64,000 nucleotides of DNA from Zea mays (lineage: Eukaryota > Streptophyta > Magnoliopsida > Poales > Poaceae): assembly GCF_902167145.1 (NCBI RefSeq), contig NC_050096.1:271768622-271832621 (forward strand), written 5' to 3'. The notes beneath the pieces were generated by a model. That model searched no databases. It saw nothing but the letters and a program-made list of their open reading frames with translations, and had not been told where the DNA came from. Positions within the stretch are counted from its first letter, which is position 1. The number at the start of each line of letters is the position of its first letter. Made by a program: the position numbers and the translations under genes. This document shows positions 22,001-33,612 of this stretch, in pieces.

Positions 22001-23576
22001 ATTAGTTAATTTTTGTGAGCATTACTCCTTTGTCTCTTCTATTGAGCCTTTCAGGGTAGAAGAGGCCTTGCTAGATCCGGACTGGGTGTTAGCCATGCAG
22101 GAGGAACTCAACAACTTCAAGCGAAATGAAGTTTGGACACTGGTGCCTCGTCCCAAGCAAAACGTTGTGGGAACCAAGTGGGTATTCCGCAACAAACAGG
22201 ACGAGCACGGGGTGGTGACGAGGAACAAGGCTCGACTTGTGGCAAAAGGTTATGCCCAAGTCGCAGGTTTGGACTTTGAGGAGACTTTTGCTCCTGTGGC
22301 TAGGCTAGAGTCAATTCGCATCTTGCTAGCATATGTCGCTCACCATTCTTTCAGGTTGTACCAAATGGATGTAAAGAGCGCTTTCCTCAACGGGCCGATC
22401 AAGGAGGAGGTGTACGTGGAGCAACCCCCTGGCTTCGAGGATGAACGGTACCCCGACCATGTGTGTAAGCTCTCTAAGGCGCTCTATGGACTTAAGCAAG
22501 CCCCAAGAGCATGGTATGAATGCCTTAGAGACTTTCTAATTGTTAATGCTTTCAAGGTTGGGAAAGCCGATCCAACTCTTTTTACTAAGACATGTGATGG
22601 TGATTTGTTTGTGTGCCAAATTTATGTTGATGACATAATATTTGGTTCTACTAACCAAAAGTCTTGTGAAGAGTTTAGCAGGGTGATGACGCAGAAATTC
22701 GAGATGTCGATGATGGGCGAGTTGAACTACTTCCTTGGGTTCCAAGTGAAGCAACTCAAAGACGACACCTTCATCTCCCAAACGAAGTACACGCAAGATC
22801 TGCTAAAGCGGTTTGGGATGAAGGACGCCAAGCCCGCAAAGACTCCGATGGGGACCGACGGACACACCGACCTCAACAAAGGAGGTAAGTCCGTTGATCA
22901 AAAAGCATACCGGTCAATGATAGGGTCTTTACTTTATTTATGTGCTAGTAGACCGGATATTATGCTTAGCGTATGCATGTGTGCTAGATTTCAATCTGAT
23001 CCTAAGGAGTGTCACTTAGTGGCGGTGAAGCGAATTCTTAGATATTTGGTTGCTACGCCCTGCTTCGGGCTCTGGTATCCAAAGGGGTCTACCTTTGACT
23101 TGGTTGGATACTCAGATTCCGACTATGCTGGATGTAAGGTCGATAGGAAGAGTACATCAGGGACGTGCCAATTCTTAGGAAGGTCCCTGGTGTCGTGGAA
23201 CTCTAAGAAACAAACCTCCGTTGCCCTATCCACCGCTGAGGCCGAGTATGTTGCCGCAGGACAGTGTTGTGCGCAGCTACTTTAGATGAGGCAAACCCTT
23301 CGGGACTTTGGCTACAATCTGAGCAAAGTCCCACTCCTATGTGACAATGAGAGTGCTATCCGCATGGCGGAAAATCCTGTTGAACACAGCCGCACAAAGC
23401 ACATTGACATCCGGCATCACTTTTTGAGAGACCACCAGCAAAAGGGAGATATCGAAGTGTTTCATGTTAGCACCGAGAACCAGCTAGCCGATATCTTCAC
23501 TAAGCCTCTAGATGAGAAGACCTTTTGCAGGTTGCGTAGTGAGCTAAATGTCTTAGATTCGCGGAACCTGGATTGA
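19053..23576 (+). pseudogene. C1 pol, split by solo LTR S2 and with one stop
   Basis: Lies in the +1 frame relative to gag, after a splice-acceptor-like TTTGTCTTGCAG (AG at 19057-19058). Protease ([13 protein letters not shown]) is at the start. The frame breaks off at the S2 insertion (19319-20639) and resumes at 20640. Then come integrase ([41 protein letters not shown]), RT ([29 protein letters not shown]) and RNase H ([26 protein letters not shown] with the aspartate intact). TAG at 23283-23285 replaces the TGG of C2. The stop at the end of DSRNLD is at 23574-23576. Confidence 0.9.
19319..20639 (+). mobile_element. Solo LTR S2 inserted in C1 pol
   Basis: TGAAAGGGAATTAGGC to GGCGACTATCA, 1,321 bp, flanked by the perfect target-site duplication GGATA (19314-19318 and 20640-20644). 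It belongs to the same broad family as the C3 LTRs (the reverse of 40356-41547 starts the same way). It holds about eight palindromes of the CACCGGAC/GTCCGGTG type and a TATA-like CTATAAATA near 20068. It has no internal region, so it arose by recombination between the two LTRs of a full element. Confidence 0.92.
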
Positions 23577-24363
23577 TTTATAGCATACATGTGTTTATGT
23601 CTTTAATCATGTTCATTCTGCATTGTGTTGCTTATTATGGTGCTCAAGTTGTACAAACACTCCCCGGACCTCACAAGTCCTTGTGCTAGTAATGCACATA
23701 TTTAGGGGGAGATGTGTTACAACTTGACCCTTTGAGACTAACCGTTTGTTTGAGTTTGATTGTTTTAGTCTCAAAGAAGGTTTGAAAGGGAAAGGTGGAC
23801 TTGGACCGTGAAAGACTTCCACTGCACTCTGATGAGAGGGCAACTTATTCCAAGTTCATCTTTAAACTCTTATTGCCTATTTGCTCTTAATTGAAGATTT
23901 TGGTGAGGCAATGGGGTTAAAAAGGCCAAGATTGATCCCGTTTTGGTGCTTGATGCCAAAGGGGGAGAAAATAAAGGCCAAAGCAATAAATGGATCAGCT
24001 ACCACTTGAGAAACTTTGAAAACAGTAGGATAGAGCTTTTGGTTTGTCAAAACTCTTGCATTGTCTCTTTTGTCAAAAGTTGGCCTCTTGTGGGGAGAAG
24101 TGTTGATTATGGGAAAAAGGGGGAGTTTTTGGAATCTTGAATCAATTTTTTTTGGAAAACCTCTCTTTATGTCTCTACAAGTGGATTTGACTTAGAGATA
24201 GGATTTTGAGTTTGATTTGCAAAAACAAACCAAGTGGTGGCAAAGGATGATCCATATATGCCAAATTGAATCAAAATAAATTTGAGTTTTTATTTGAAGT
24301 GATATTGCACTTGTTCTAGTTGCTTTATGTTGTGTTGGCATAAATCACCAAAAAGGGGGAGAT
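23577..24363 (+). other. C1 non-coding 3' region and polypurine tract
   Basis: No env-like or other ORF is visible between pol and the 3' LTR. Purine tracts with GGGGGAG occur near 23705, 23959 and 24117, and the last, AAAAAGGGGGAGAT (24350-24363), directly abuts the LTR and is the functional position for the polypurine tract. Confidence 0.75.
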
Positions 24364-25604
24364 TGAAAGGGAAATGTGCCCTTGGGCCATTTCTAAGTAT
24401 TTTGGTGATTGAGTGCCAACACAAGTGCTTAAATGTGAATCTATGCCCATGGATGAACAAAGTGCAAATCAAGAGTAAAGGTATGTTTCTAAGCCTTAGT
24501 ACATTGGTTTTGTGTACTAATATACTTGTCTAAGTGTTAGAAACAGAAAGAAGAAGAAAAGAAAAGAGGTGAAAAAGGCTTGGCTGTGTACAGCCAAGAC
24601 TCAGCTCTGTCTGGCACACCAGACTGTCCGGTGGTGCACCGGACAGTGTCCGGTGCGCCAGGCTGACTCGGCGTGAAGTGGCCGCTCTCAGGAATTCGCC
24701 GACGGCGTACGGCTAAAATTCACCGGACTGTCCGGTGTGCACCAGACTGTCCGGTGAGCCAACGGTCGGCCGGGCCAACGGTCGGCCGCGGAATCTGCGC
24801 GCGACACGTGGCCGGGCCAACGGTCGGGAGGGGGCACCGGACTATCCGGTGTGCACCGGACATGTCCGGTGCGCCAACGGCTCCCAGATCTGCAACGGTC
24901 GGCAGCGCCATTTGAGGAAGGAAATCGGGCACCGGACTGTCCGGTGCACCCGATGACAGAAGGCAAGAATGGCTTTCCAGATTTGCTCTCAACGGCTCCT
25001 AGCTGCCTTGGGGCTATAAAAGGGACCCCTAGGCGCATGGAGGAGGACACCAAGCAACCTTAGAGCATTCTTGATCATCCACACTCAGTCTTTGCGCATT
25101 CGTTTGTCATTCTCAGTGATTCGAGCTCCGTTCTAGTGAGAACTTTGAGATAGTCTTTTGAGCTCGATTCTTGGCCGTGTGTGTGCGCATTTTGCTGTGG
25201 ATTTGTGTGTGTTGCTTCCCTTCCTTACTCCGTGATTCTTTGTGAACATCAAAAGTGTAAGGGAGAGAGGCTCCAAGTTGTGGAGATTCCTCGCGAACGG
25301 GATAAGAAAAGAAAAGTATAACACTGTGGTATTCAAGTTGATCATTGGATCACTTGAGAGGAGTTGAGTGCAACTCTCGTCCGTTGGGACGCCACAACGT
25401 GGAGTAGGCAAGTTTTGTACTTGGCCGAACCACGGGATAAATCACTGTGTCTTCTCTGTGTTGAATTCTTTGTGATTATCGTATTGTGCAAGACCTTCTC
25501 TCTAGCCACTTGGCATCAACTGTGCTAACGTTTAACCAAGTTTTGTGGCTTAAGTTTTTAAGTTTCACAGGATCACCTATTCCCCCCCCCTCTAGGTGCT
25601 CTCA
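24364..25604 (+). repeat. C1 3' LTR
   Basis: Almost identical to 15368-16606. I noticed one base change (GGGCGAGAG against GGGAGAGAG) and two extra C in the C-run before the 3' end. TSD CTTTT follows at 25605-25609. Confidence 0.92.
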
Positions 25605-25931
25605 CTTTTTATGTAACTCATAGAAAATCTCTAATTGTCATGCCATACCAGACTCGTCCATACCAGTGGACACGGACTATTCGAATAGGTTTCAACTCTG
25701 CGCAGAGGGGTACACTTTACCCACTAGCCCGGTTTCTACGATCTCACCGTCGCGAGACCCGAATGCCGGATCTCTTTCCTTCCTCGTACGTCCTAACCTT
25801 AACGGTTATCCGAAAGGAGTCAGGCCACCACCATGTCCAAACCGGACAAAACATTCCCCCTCCTTATCCTCCCGATGCTCCCCAGCCTTCTTAACCCTGG
25901 GGTTGGACCGCATGAGTTCGGATTGAGTGAC
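25605..25931 (-). repeat. Distal G1 LTR, piece 2
   Basis: Resumes with CTTTTTATGTAACTC, matching the left LTR from about 6080, and ends in GTGAC, the C2 target-site duplication (25927-25931). Confidence 0.9.
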
Positions 25932-27196
25932 TGAAAGGGAAATGTGCCCTTGGGCCATTTCTAAGTATTTTGGTGATTGAGTGTCAACACAAGTGCTTAA
26001 ATGTGAATCAATGCCCATGGATGAACAAAGTGCAAATCTAGAGCAAAGGTATGTTTCTAAGTCTTAGTACATTGGTTTTGTGTACTAATATACTTGTCTA
26101 AGTATTAGAAACAGGAAGAAGAAGAGAAGAAGAAAGTTGGCTGTGTACAGCCAAGAGGCTGTTTCGGTCTGGGGCACCGGACTGTCCGGTGGTGCACCGG
26201 ACAGTGTCCGGTGGGGCACCGGACAGTGTCCGGTGCGCCAGGCTGCCTCGGCCGAAGAGGCCGCTCTCGGGAATTTGCTGACGGCGTACGGCTAAAATTC
26301 ACCGGACTGTCCGGTGTGCACCGGACTGTCCGGTGAGCCAACGGTCGGCCGGGCCAACGGTCGGCCGCGCGATCTGCGCAGGACACGTGGCCGAGCCAAC
26401 AGTCGGAAGGGGGCACCGGACTGTCCGGTGTGCACCGGACATGTCCGGTGCGCCAACGGCTCCCAGATCTGCAACGGTCGGCTTCGCCAATTAAGGAAAG
26501 GAATCGGGCACCGGACACTGTCCGGTGTGCACCGGACTGTCCGGTGCGCCCGACGACAGAAGGCAAAGATGGCCTTCCAGATTTGTTCTCAACGGCTCCT
26601 AGCTGCCTTGGGGCTATAAAAGGGACCCCTAGGCGCATGGAGGAGAAAACCAAGCAACTCTTGAGCATTCTTGATCATCCACACTCAGTCTTTGCGCATC
26701 CGTTTGTTATTCTAAGTGATTCGAGCTCCGTTCTTGTGAGAACTTTGAGATAGTCTTTGAGCTCGATTCTTGGCCGTGTGTGTGCGCATTTCGCTGTGGA
26801 TTTGTGTGTGTTGCTTCCCTCCCTTACTCCGTGCTTCTTTGTGAATCTTAAGTGTAAGGGCGAGAGACTCCAATTTGTGGAGATTCCTCGCGAGTGGGAT
26901 AAAGATAAGCAAGGCAAAACACTGTGGTATTCAAGTGGGTCTTTGGACCGCTTGAGAAGGGTTGATTGCAACCCTCGTCCGTTGGGACGCCACAACGTGG
27001 AGTAGGCAAGCGTTGGTCTTGGCCGAACCACGGGATAAACCACTGTGTCATCTCTATGATTAATCTCTTGTGGTATTGTGTTGAGACTCCTTTCTAGCCA
27101 CTTGGCAATAATTGTGCTAACACTTAACAAGTTTTTGTGGCTATAACTTTAAGTTTTCACAGGATCACCTATTCACCCCCCCTCTAGGTGCTCTCA
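25932..27196 (+). repeat. C2 5' LTR
   Basis: 1,265 bp, TGAAAGGGAAATGTGCCC to GGTGCTCTCA. About nine palindromes lie between 26175 and 26545. One pair (26195 and 26217) results from a 22 bp tandem duplication that is absent from the 3' LTR. TATA-like CTATAAAAGG is at 26614-26623. The primer-binding site TGGTATCAGAGCC starts at 27199. Confidence 0.92.
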
Positions 27197-27246
27197 ATTG
27201 GTATCAGAGCCGTTCTCTTCAAGAAAGGGACTAACCGCCCGAAGAG

Positions 27247-29601
27247 ATGGATCCTAAGGGGAAGGGAATCGTGATCAACGACAAGGAAAAGGAGTCCTTC
27301 GTCAACGAGCCAAAAGATGACTCTGGCTCGGGCCACAGACATAAAGATGGGAAGAAGAAAAAGACAAGACGTATCAAGGAAATCGTCTACTACGACAGCG
27401 ACGAGTCTACTTCTTCCCACAAGGACGACGACTACGACAAACAAAAGACGGTTAACTCAAACTTCTCTTTTGATTATTCGCGCATTCCGCACAGCTCAAA
27501 TGCTCATTTGCTCCCCATTCCACTTGGCAAGCCTCCTCACTTTGATGGAGAGGACTACGGATTTTGGAGTCACAAAATGCGTACACACCTATTTTCTCTC
27601 CATCCAAGCATTTGGGAGATTGTGGAAAGTGGAATGAAATTTGATAGCTCGGATAGTCCTTCATTTATTAATGAACAGATCCATAAAAATGCACAAGCTA
27701 CTACTGTGTTGCTAGCCTCTTTGTGCAGGGACGAGTATCACAAGGTGAGCGGCTTGGACAATGCCAAGCAGATTTGGGACACCCTCAAGATCTCTCATGA
27801 GGGGAATGATGTCACCTTGCTCACCAAGATGGAGTTGGTGGAAGGCGAGCTCGGATGATTCGCGATGATAAGGGGCGAGGAGCCGACGCAGACATACAAC
27901 CGGCTCAAGATCCTTATCAACAAAATAAGGAGCTACGGGAGCACGCGATGGACGGATCACGACGTCGTCCGCCTAATGCTAAGGTCATTTACCGTTCTTG
28001 ATCCTCATCTCGTGAACAATATTCGTGAGAATCCCAGGTACACGAAGATGACGCCCGAGGAGGTACTCGGAAAATTCGTAAGCGGGCGGATGATGATCAA
28101 GGAGGCAAGATACGTCGACGACGCCTTGAATGGTCCGATCAACGAGCCTCAACCCATTGCTCTCAAGGCAACAAGGAGCAAGGAGGCGCTACCCAGCAAG
28201 GTGGCACAAATTGAGGCTGCCGGTCTTAATGATGAAGAGATGGCCCTCATCATTAAAAGATTCAAGACGGCGCTAAAAGGTCGAAAGGGACAGCCAAGCA
28301 AGGCTAAGACCAAGGGAAAGCGATCATGCTTCAAATGCGGTAAGCTTGGTCATTTTATTGCTAACTGTCCCGACAATGATAGTGATCAGGATCAAGGGAA
28401 CAAGAGGGAAAAGAAGAAGAACTATAAGAAGGCAAAGGGCGAGGCGCATCTAGGCAAGGAGTGGGATTCGGACTGCTCCTCTTCCGACTCCGACAATGAA
28501 GGACTCGCCGCCACCGCCTTCAACAAGTCATCCCTCTTCCCCAACGAGCGTCACACTTGCCTCATGGCAAGAGAGAAGAAGGTAATCACTCGTAATGATG
28601 TCACTTATGATTCTTCTAGTGACGATGAATCTAGTGATGATGAAATAGATTATTCTAGTTTGTTCAAGGGATTGGATAGAAATAAAATTAATAAAATCAA
28701 TGAATTGATTGATGCCTTGAATGAAAAGGATAGGCTTTTAGAAAAGCAAGAGGATTTGTTGTATGATGAGCATGATAAGTTTGTAGAGGCACAAAAATCC
28801 TATGCTTTAGAAGTTAAAAGAAATGAAGTACTTTCTAGTGAATTATCTTCTTGTCATGAAAACATTGCTACTTTAAAGAGTGTTAATGATGATTTAAATG
28901 CTAAGCTAGAAAAATCTAGTAAATCAACATCTTGTGTAGAACATGTTGTGATTTGCACTAGGTGTAAAGATTTTGACATTGATGCGTGTAGTGAACATCT
29001 AGCTTCAATTTCTAAATTGAATGATGAAGTGTCTAGTCTTAATGCCCAACTTAAGACTAGCAAAAGCGAATTTGATAAATTGAAATTTGCAAGGGATGCC
29101 TATACGATTGGTAGACATCCCTCAATTAAGGATGGACTTGGCTACAAAAGGGAAGCCAAGAACTTAACAAGCCATAAGGCTCCCATTCCCGCTAAGGAGA
29201 AAGGGAAGGCCCCTATGGCTACTAGTGCTAAAAGGAACCATGCCTTTTTGTATCATGATAGGAAAAATTCTAGAAATGTTTTTAGAAGTTATGATGCCTT
29301 TGATTCATATGCTATGACTGCCTCTAGTTCTCATGTTGTGCATGATAGAAAGGTTTGTAGAAGAAATGTTATTCACAATATGCCTAGGAGAAATGTTGCT
29401 CATAGGAAAGTTCATGGACCTTCTACAATTTATCATGCCCTAAATGCTTCCTTTGCTATTTGTAGAAAGGATAGGAAAATAGTTGCTAGGAAGTTAGGGG
29501 CAAAATGCAAGGGAGACAAAACTTGCATTTGGGTCCCTAAGGAAATTTGCACTAACCTTGTAGGACCCAACAAGAGTTGGGTACCTAAGTCCCAAGCCTA
29601 A
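27247..29601 (+). pseudogene. C2 gag with a single premature stop
   Basis: ATG at 27247 (MDPKGKGIVINDKEKESF) to TAA at 29599-29601, about 784 codons. The only lesion is TGA at 27856-27858, where C1 has TGG (GELGWFAMIRGEE). Visible parts: gag-like domain (HFDGEDYGFWSHKMRTHLF, AKQIWDTLKISHEGN), a CCHC knuckle CFKCGKLGHFIANC around residue 361, a lysine-rich and acidic Ser/Asp region, a coiled coil around residues 480-620, and a cysteine-containing C terminus (GAKCKGDKTCIWVPK). A full-length Gag would need readthrough of the TGA. Confidence 0.88.
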
Positions 29602-29608
29602 ATTTGCC

Positions 29609-32600
29609 TTGCAGGTTTATGCATCCGGGGGTTCAAGCTGGATTATCGACAGCGGATGCACAAACCATATGACGGGGGAGAAGAAGATGTTCACTTCCTA
29701 CGTCAAGAATAAGGATTCCCAAGATTCAATTATATTCGGTGATGGGAATCAAGGCAAGGTAAAAGGGTTAGGTAAAATTGCAATTTCTAATGAGCATTCT
29801 ATCTCTAATGTATTTTTAGTAGAGAGTCTTGGATATAATTTGCTATCTGTTAGTCAATTATGTCATATGGGATATAACTGTCTATTTACAAATGTAGATG
29901 TGTCTGTCTTTAGAAGAAGCGATGGTTCATTAGCTTTTAAGGGTGTATTAGACGGCAAACTTTATTTAGTTGATTTTGCAAAAGAAGAGGCCGGTCTAGA
30001 TGCATGCTTAATAGCTAAGACTAGCATGGGCTGGCTGTGGCATCGCCACTTAGCACATGTGGGGATGAAGAACCTTCACAAGCTTCTAAAGGGAGAACAC
30101 GTGATAGGTTTGACTAACGTGCATTTCGAAAAAGATAGACCTTGTGCAGCTTGTCAAGCAGGTAAACAAGTGGGAGGAGCGCATCACAGCAAGAATGTGA
30201 TGACCACTTCAAGACCCCTGGAGCTGCTGCATATGGACCTCTTCGGACCCGTCGCCTATCTGAGCATAGGAGGGAGTAAGTATGGTTTAGTTATTGTTGA
30301 TGACTTTTCCCGCTTCACTTGGGTATTCTTTTTGCAGGATAAGTCTGAAACCCAAGGGACCCTTAAGCGCTTCCTCAGGAGAGCTCAAAATGAGTTTGAG
30401 CTCAAAGTGAAGAAGATAAGGAGCGACAACGGGTCCGAGTTCAAGAATCTTCAAGTGGAGGAGTTCCTTGAGGAGGAAGGGATCAAGCACGAGTTCTCCG
30501 CTCCCTACACACCACAGCAAAATGGTGTGGTAGAGAGGAAGAACAGGACGCTAATCGATATGGCAAGGACGATGCTTGGAGAATTCAAGACCCCCGAGTG
30601 TTTCTGGTCGGAAGCCGTGAACACGGCTTGCCACGCCATCAACAGGGTCTACCTTCATCGCCTCCTCAAGAAGACTTCGTATGAGCTACTAACCGGTAAC
30701 AAACCCAATGTATCTTACTTTCGTGTATTTGGGAGCAAGTGCTACATTCTAGTGAAGAAGGGTAGAAATTCTAAGTTTGCTCCCAAAGCTGTAGAAGGGT
30801 TTTTGTTAGGTTATGACTCAAATACAAAGGCGTATAGAGTCTTCAACAAATCATCGGGTTTGGTTGAAGTCTCTAGCGACGTTGTATTTGATGAGACTAA
30901 TGGCTCTCCAAGAGAGCAAGTTGTTGATTGTGATGATGTAGATGAAGAAGATGTTCCGACGGCCGCTATACGAACCATGGCGATTGGAGAAGTGCGGCCA
31001 CAGGAACAAGGTGAACGAGATCAACCTTCTTCCTCAACTATGGTGCATCCCCCAACCGAAGATGACGAACAGGTACCTCAAGTGGAGGCGCTTGATCAAG
31101 GGGGAGCACAAGATGATCAAGTGATGGAGGAAGAAGCGCAACCGGCACCTCCAACCCAAGTTCGAGCGATGATTCAAAGGGATCATCCCGTCGACCAAAT
31201 TCTGGGTGATATTAGCAAGGGAGTAACTACTCGATCTCGATTAGTTAATTTTTGTGAGCATTACTCCTTTGTCTCTTCTATTGAGCCTTTCAGGGTAGAG
31301 GAGGCCTTGCTAGATCCGGATTGGGTATTGGCCATGCAGGAGGAACTCAACAACTTCAAGCGCAATGAAGTTTGGACACTGGTGCCTCGTCCCAAGCAAA
31401 ATGTTGTGGGAACCAAGTGGGTGTTCCGCAACAAACAAGACGAGCACGGGGTGGTGACGAGGAACAAGGCTCGACTTGTGGCAAAAGGCTATGCCCAAGT
31501 CGCAGGTTTGGACTTTGAGGAGACGTTTGCTCCTGTGGCTAGGCTAGAATCAATTCGTATCTTGCTAGCATATGCCGCTCACCATTCTTTCAGGTTGTAC
31601 CAAATGGATGTGAAGAGCGCTTTCCTCAACGGGCCAATCAAGGAGGAGGTGTACGTGGAGCAACCCCCTGGCTTCGAGGATGAACGGTACCCCGACCACG
31701 TGTGTAAGCTCTCTAAGGCGCTCTATGGACTTAACCAAGCCCCAAGAGCATGGTATGAATGCCTTAGAGACTTTTTAATTGCTAATGCTTTCAAGGTTGG
31801 GAAAGCCGATCCAACTCTTTTTACAAAGACATGTGATGGTGATTTGTTTGTGTGCCAAATTTATGTCGATGACATAATATTTGGTTCTACTAACCAAAAG
31901 TCTTGTGAAGAGTTTAGCAGGGTGATGACGCACAAATTCGAGATGTCGATGATGGGCGAGTTGAACTACTTCCTTGGGTTCCAAGTGAAGCAACTCAAGG
32001 ACGGCACTTTCATCTCCCAAACAAAGTACACGCAAGATCTGCTAAAGCGGTTTGGGATGAAGGACGCCAAGCCCGCAAAGACTCCGATGGGGACCGACGG
32101 ACACACCGACCTCAACAAAGGAGGTAAGTCCGTTGATCAAAAAGCATACCAGTCAATGATAGGTTCTTTGCTTTACTTATGTGCTAGTAGACCGGATATT
32201 ATGCTTAGCGTATGCATGTGTGCTAGATTTCAATCCGATCCTAAGGAGTGTCACTTAGTGGCGGTAAAGCGAATTCTTAGATATTTGGTTGCTACGCCTT
32301 GCTTCGGGCTCTGGTATCCAAAGGGGTCTACCTTTGACTTAGTTGGATACTCAGACTCCGACTATGCTAGATGTAAGGTCGATAGGAAGAGTACATCGGG
32401 GACGTGCCAATTCTTAGGAAGGTCCCTGGTGTCATGGAACTCTAAGAAACAAACCTCCGTTGCCCTATCCACCGCTGAGGCCGAGTACGTTGCCACAGGT
32501 CAGTGTTGCGCGCAACTACTTTGGATGAGGCAAACCCTCCGGGACTTTGGCTACAATCTGAGCAAAGTCCCACTCCTATGTTACAATGAGAGTGCTATCT

Positions 32601-32815
32601 GCATGGCGGAGAATCCTGTTGAGCACAGCCGCACAAAGCACATAGACATCCGACATCACTTTTTGAGAGACCACCAGCAAAAGGGAGATATCGAAGTGTT
32701 TCATGTTAGCACCGAGAACCAGCTAGCCGATATCTTCACTAAGCCTCTAGATGAGAAGACCTTTTGCAGGTTGCGTAGTGAGCTAAATGTCTTAGATTCG
32801 CGGAACCTGGATTGA
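29609..32815 (+). CDS. C2 pol polyprotein (protease, integrase, RT, RNase H), open frame
   Basis: 1,068 codons in the +1 frame after gag, with no initiating ATG at the start of the protein. It directly follows TTTGCCTTGCAG, which looks like a splice acceptor. Protease [13 protein letters not shown] is near residues 11-23. Integrase has the [10 protein letters not shown] zinc finger, [14 protein letters not shown] and the downstream [12 protein letters not shown] has DVKSAFLNG and YVDD at about residue 752. RNase H has DSDYA and STAEAEY, but LLCDNES is LLCYNES: the GAC codon is TAC at 32582, residue about 992. [11 protein letters not shown] is [11 protein letters not shown]. The frame is open, yet the RNase H is probably inactive. 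Confidence 0.9.
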   Translation: MQVYASGGSSWIIDSGCTNHMTGEKKMFTSYVKNKDSQDSIIFGDGNQGKVKGLGKIAISNEHSISNVFLVESLGYNLLSVSQLCHMGYNCLFTNVDVSVFRRSDGSLAFKGVLDGKLYLVDFAKEEAGLDACLIAKTSMGWLWHRHLAHVGMKNLHKLLKGEHVIGLTNVHFEKDRPCAACQAGKQVGGAHHSKNVMTTSRPLELLHMDLFGPVAYLSIGGSKYGLVIVDDFSRFTWVFFLQDKSETQGTLKRFLRRAQNEFELKVKKIRSDNGSEFKNLQVEEFLEEEGIKHEFSAPYTPQQNGVVERKNRTLIDMARTMLGEFKTPECFWSEAVNTACHAINRVYLHRLLKKTSYELLTGNKPNVSYFRVFGSKCYILVKKGRNSKFAPKAVEGFLLGYDSNTKAYRVFNKSSGLVEVSSDVVFDETNGSPREQVVDCDDVDEEDVPTAAIRTMAIGEVRPQEQGERDQPSSSTMVHPPTEDDEQVPQVEALDQGGAQDDQVMEEEAQPAPPTQVRAMIQRDHPVDQILGDISKGVTTRSRLVNFCEHYSFVSSIEPFRVEEALLDPDWVLAMQEELNNFKRNEVWTLVPRPKQNVVGTKWVFRNKQDEHGVVTRNKARLVAKGYAQVAGLDFEETFAPVARLESIRILLAYAAHHSFRLYQMDVKSAFLNGPIKEEVYVEQPPGFEDERYPDHVCKLSKALYGLNQAPRAWYECLRDFLIANAFKVGKADPTLFTKTCDGDLFVCQIYVDDIIFGSTNQKSCEEFSRVMTHKFEMSMMGELNYFLGFQVKQLKDGTFISQTKYTQDLLKRFGMKDAKPAKTPMGTDGHTDLNKGGKSVDQKAYQSMIGSLLYLCASRPDIMLSVCMCARFQSDPKECHLVAVKRILRYLVATPCFGLWYPKGSTFDLVGYSDSDYARCKVDRKSTSGTCQFLGRSLVSWNSKKQTSVALSTAEAEYVATGQCCAQLLWMRQTLRDFGYNLSKVPLLCYNESAICMAENPVEHSRTKHIDIRHHFLRDHQQKGDIEVFHVSTENQLADIFTKPLDEKTFCRLRSELNVLDSRNLD

Positions 32816-33612
32816 ATTGTAGCATACATGTATTTATGCTTTTGATCATGTTCCTTTTTGCATTTTGTTGCTTATTATGGTGCTCAAGTTGTACAAACAC
32901 TCCCTGGACCTCACAAGTCCGTTGCAAAGTGATGCACCTGTTTAGGGGGAGATGTGTTACAACTTGACCCTTTGAGACTAACCATGTGCTTGAGCTGATG
33001 ATTTAGTCTCGAAGGAGGATTGAAAGGGAAAAGGTGGACTTGGATCATGAAAGACTTCCACTGCACTCCGATGAGAGGGTAACTTATTCCAAGTTCATCT
33101 CATGAAATCTTATTGCCATTTGCTCTTAATTGAAGATTTTGGTGAGGCAATGGGGTTAAAGGGCCAAGATTGATCCCGTTTTGGTGCTTGATGCCAAAGG
33201 GGGAGAAAATAAAGGCCAAAGCGATAAATGGATCAGCTACCACTTGAGAGATTTTGAAAATAGTAGAATAGAGTTTTTGTTTTGTCAAATGCTTTTATTG
33301 TCTCTTATTGTCTCTCTTGTCAAAAGTTGGCTTCTTGTGGGGAGAAATGTTAATTATGGGAAATAGGGGGAGTTTTTTTGAAATCTTTGATCAATCTCTT
33401 TTGGAATGACTCTCTTTATGCTTCAACATGTGTGTTTGACATAGAGATAGAGATTTGAGTTTGATTTGCAAAAACAAACCAAGTGGTGGCAAAGGATGAT
33501 CCATATATGCCAAAATTGAATCAAAATCAATTTGAGTTTTATTTGAAGTGATTTTGCACTTGTTCTAGTTGCTTTATGTTGTGTTGGCATAAATCACCAA
33601 AAAGGGGGAGAT
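32816..33612 (+). other. C2 non-coding 3' region and polypurine tract
   Basis: About 0.8 kb without an ORF, colinear with 23577-24363 of C1. Several GGGGGAG purine tracts are present, the last being AAAAAGGGGGAGAT immediately before the LTR. It begins with the TAGCATACATG text that also follows C1 pol. Confidence 0.75.

Larger units (their letters stand above)
15368..25604 (+). mobile_element. Copia retrotransposon C1 (SIRE/Maximus, Opie/Ji-like), defective, carrying solo LTR S2
   Basis: LTRs at 15368-16606 and 24364-25604, TSD CTTTT on both sides, primer-binding site, gag, pol, a non-coding 3' region and a polypurine tract. I see one substitution and a two-base difference in a C-run between the LTRs, so the insertion looks very recent. 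Yet gag has a deletion plus three stops, pol has a stop, and pol is split by a solo LTR. It cannot be autonomous. Confidence 0.93.

Noticed and set aside
23577..24363. env-like ORF expected in some SIRE-type elements
   Set aside because: No open frame with a signal peptide or membrane segment exists between pol and the 3' LTR in C1, C2 or C3.
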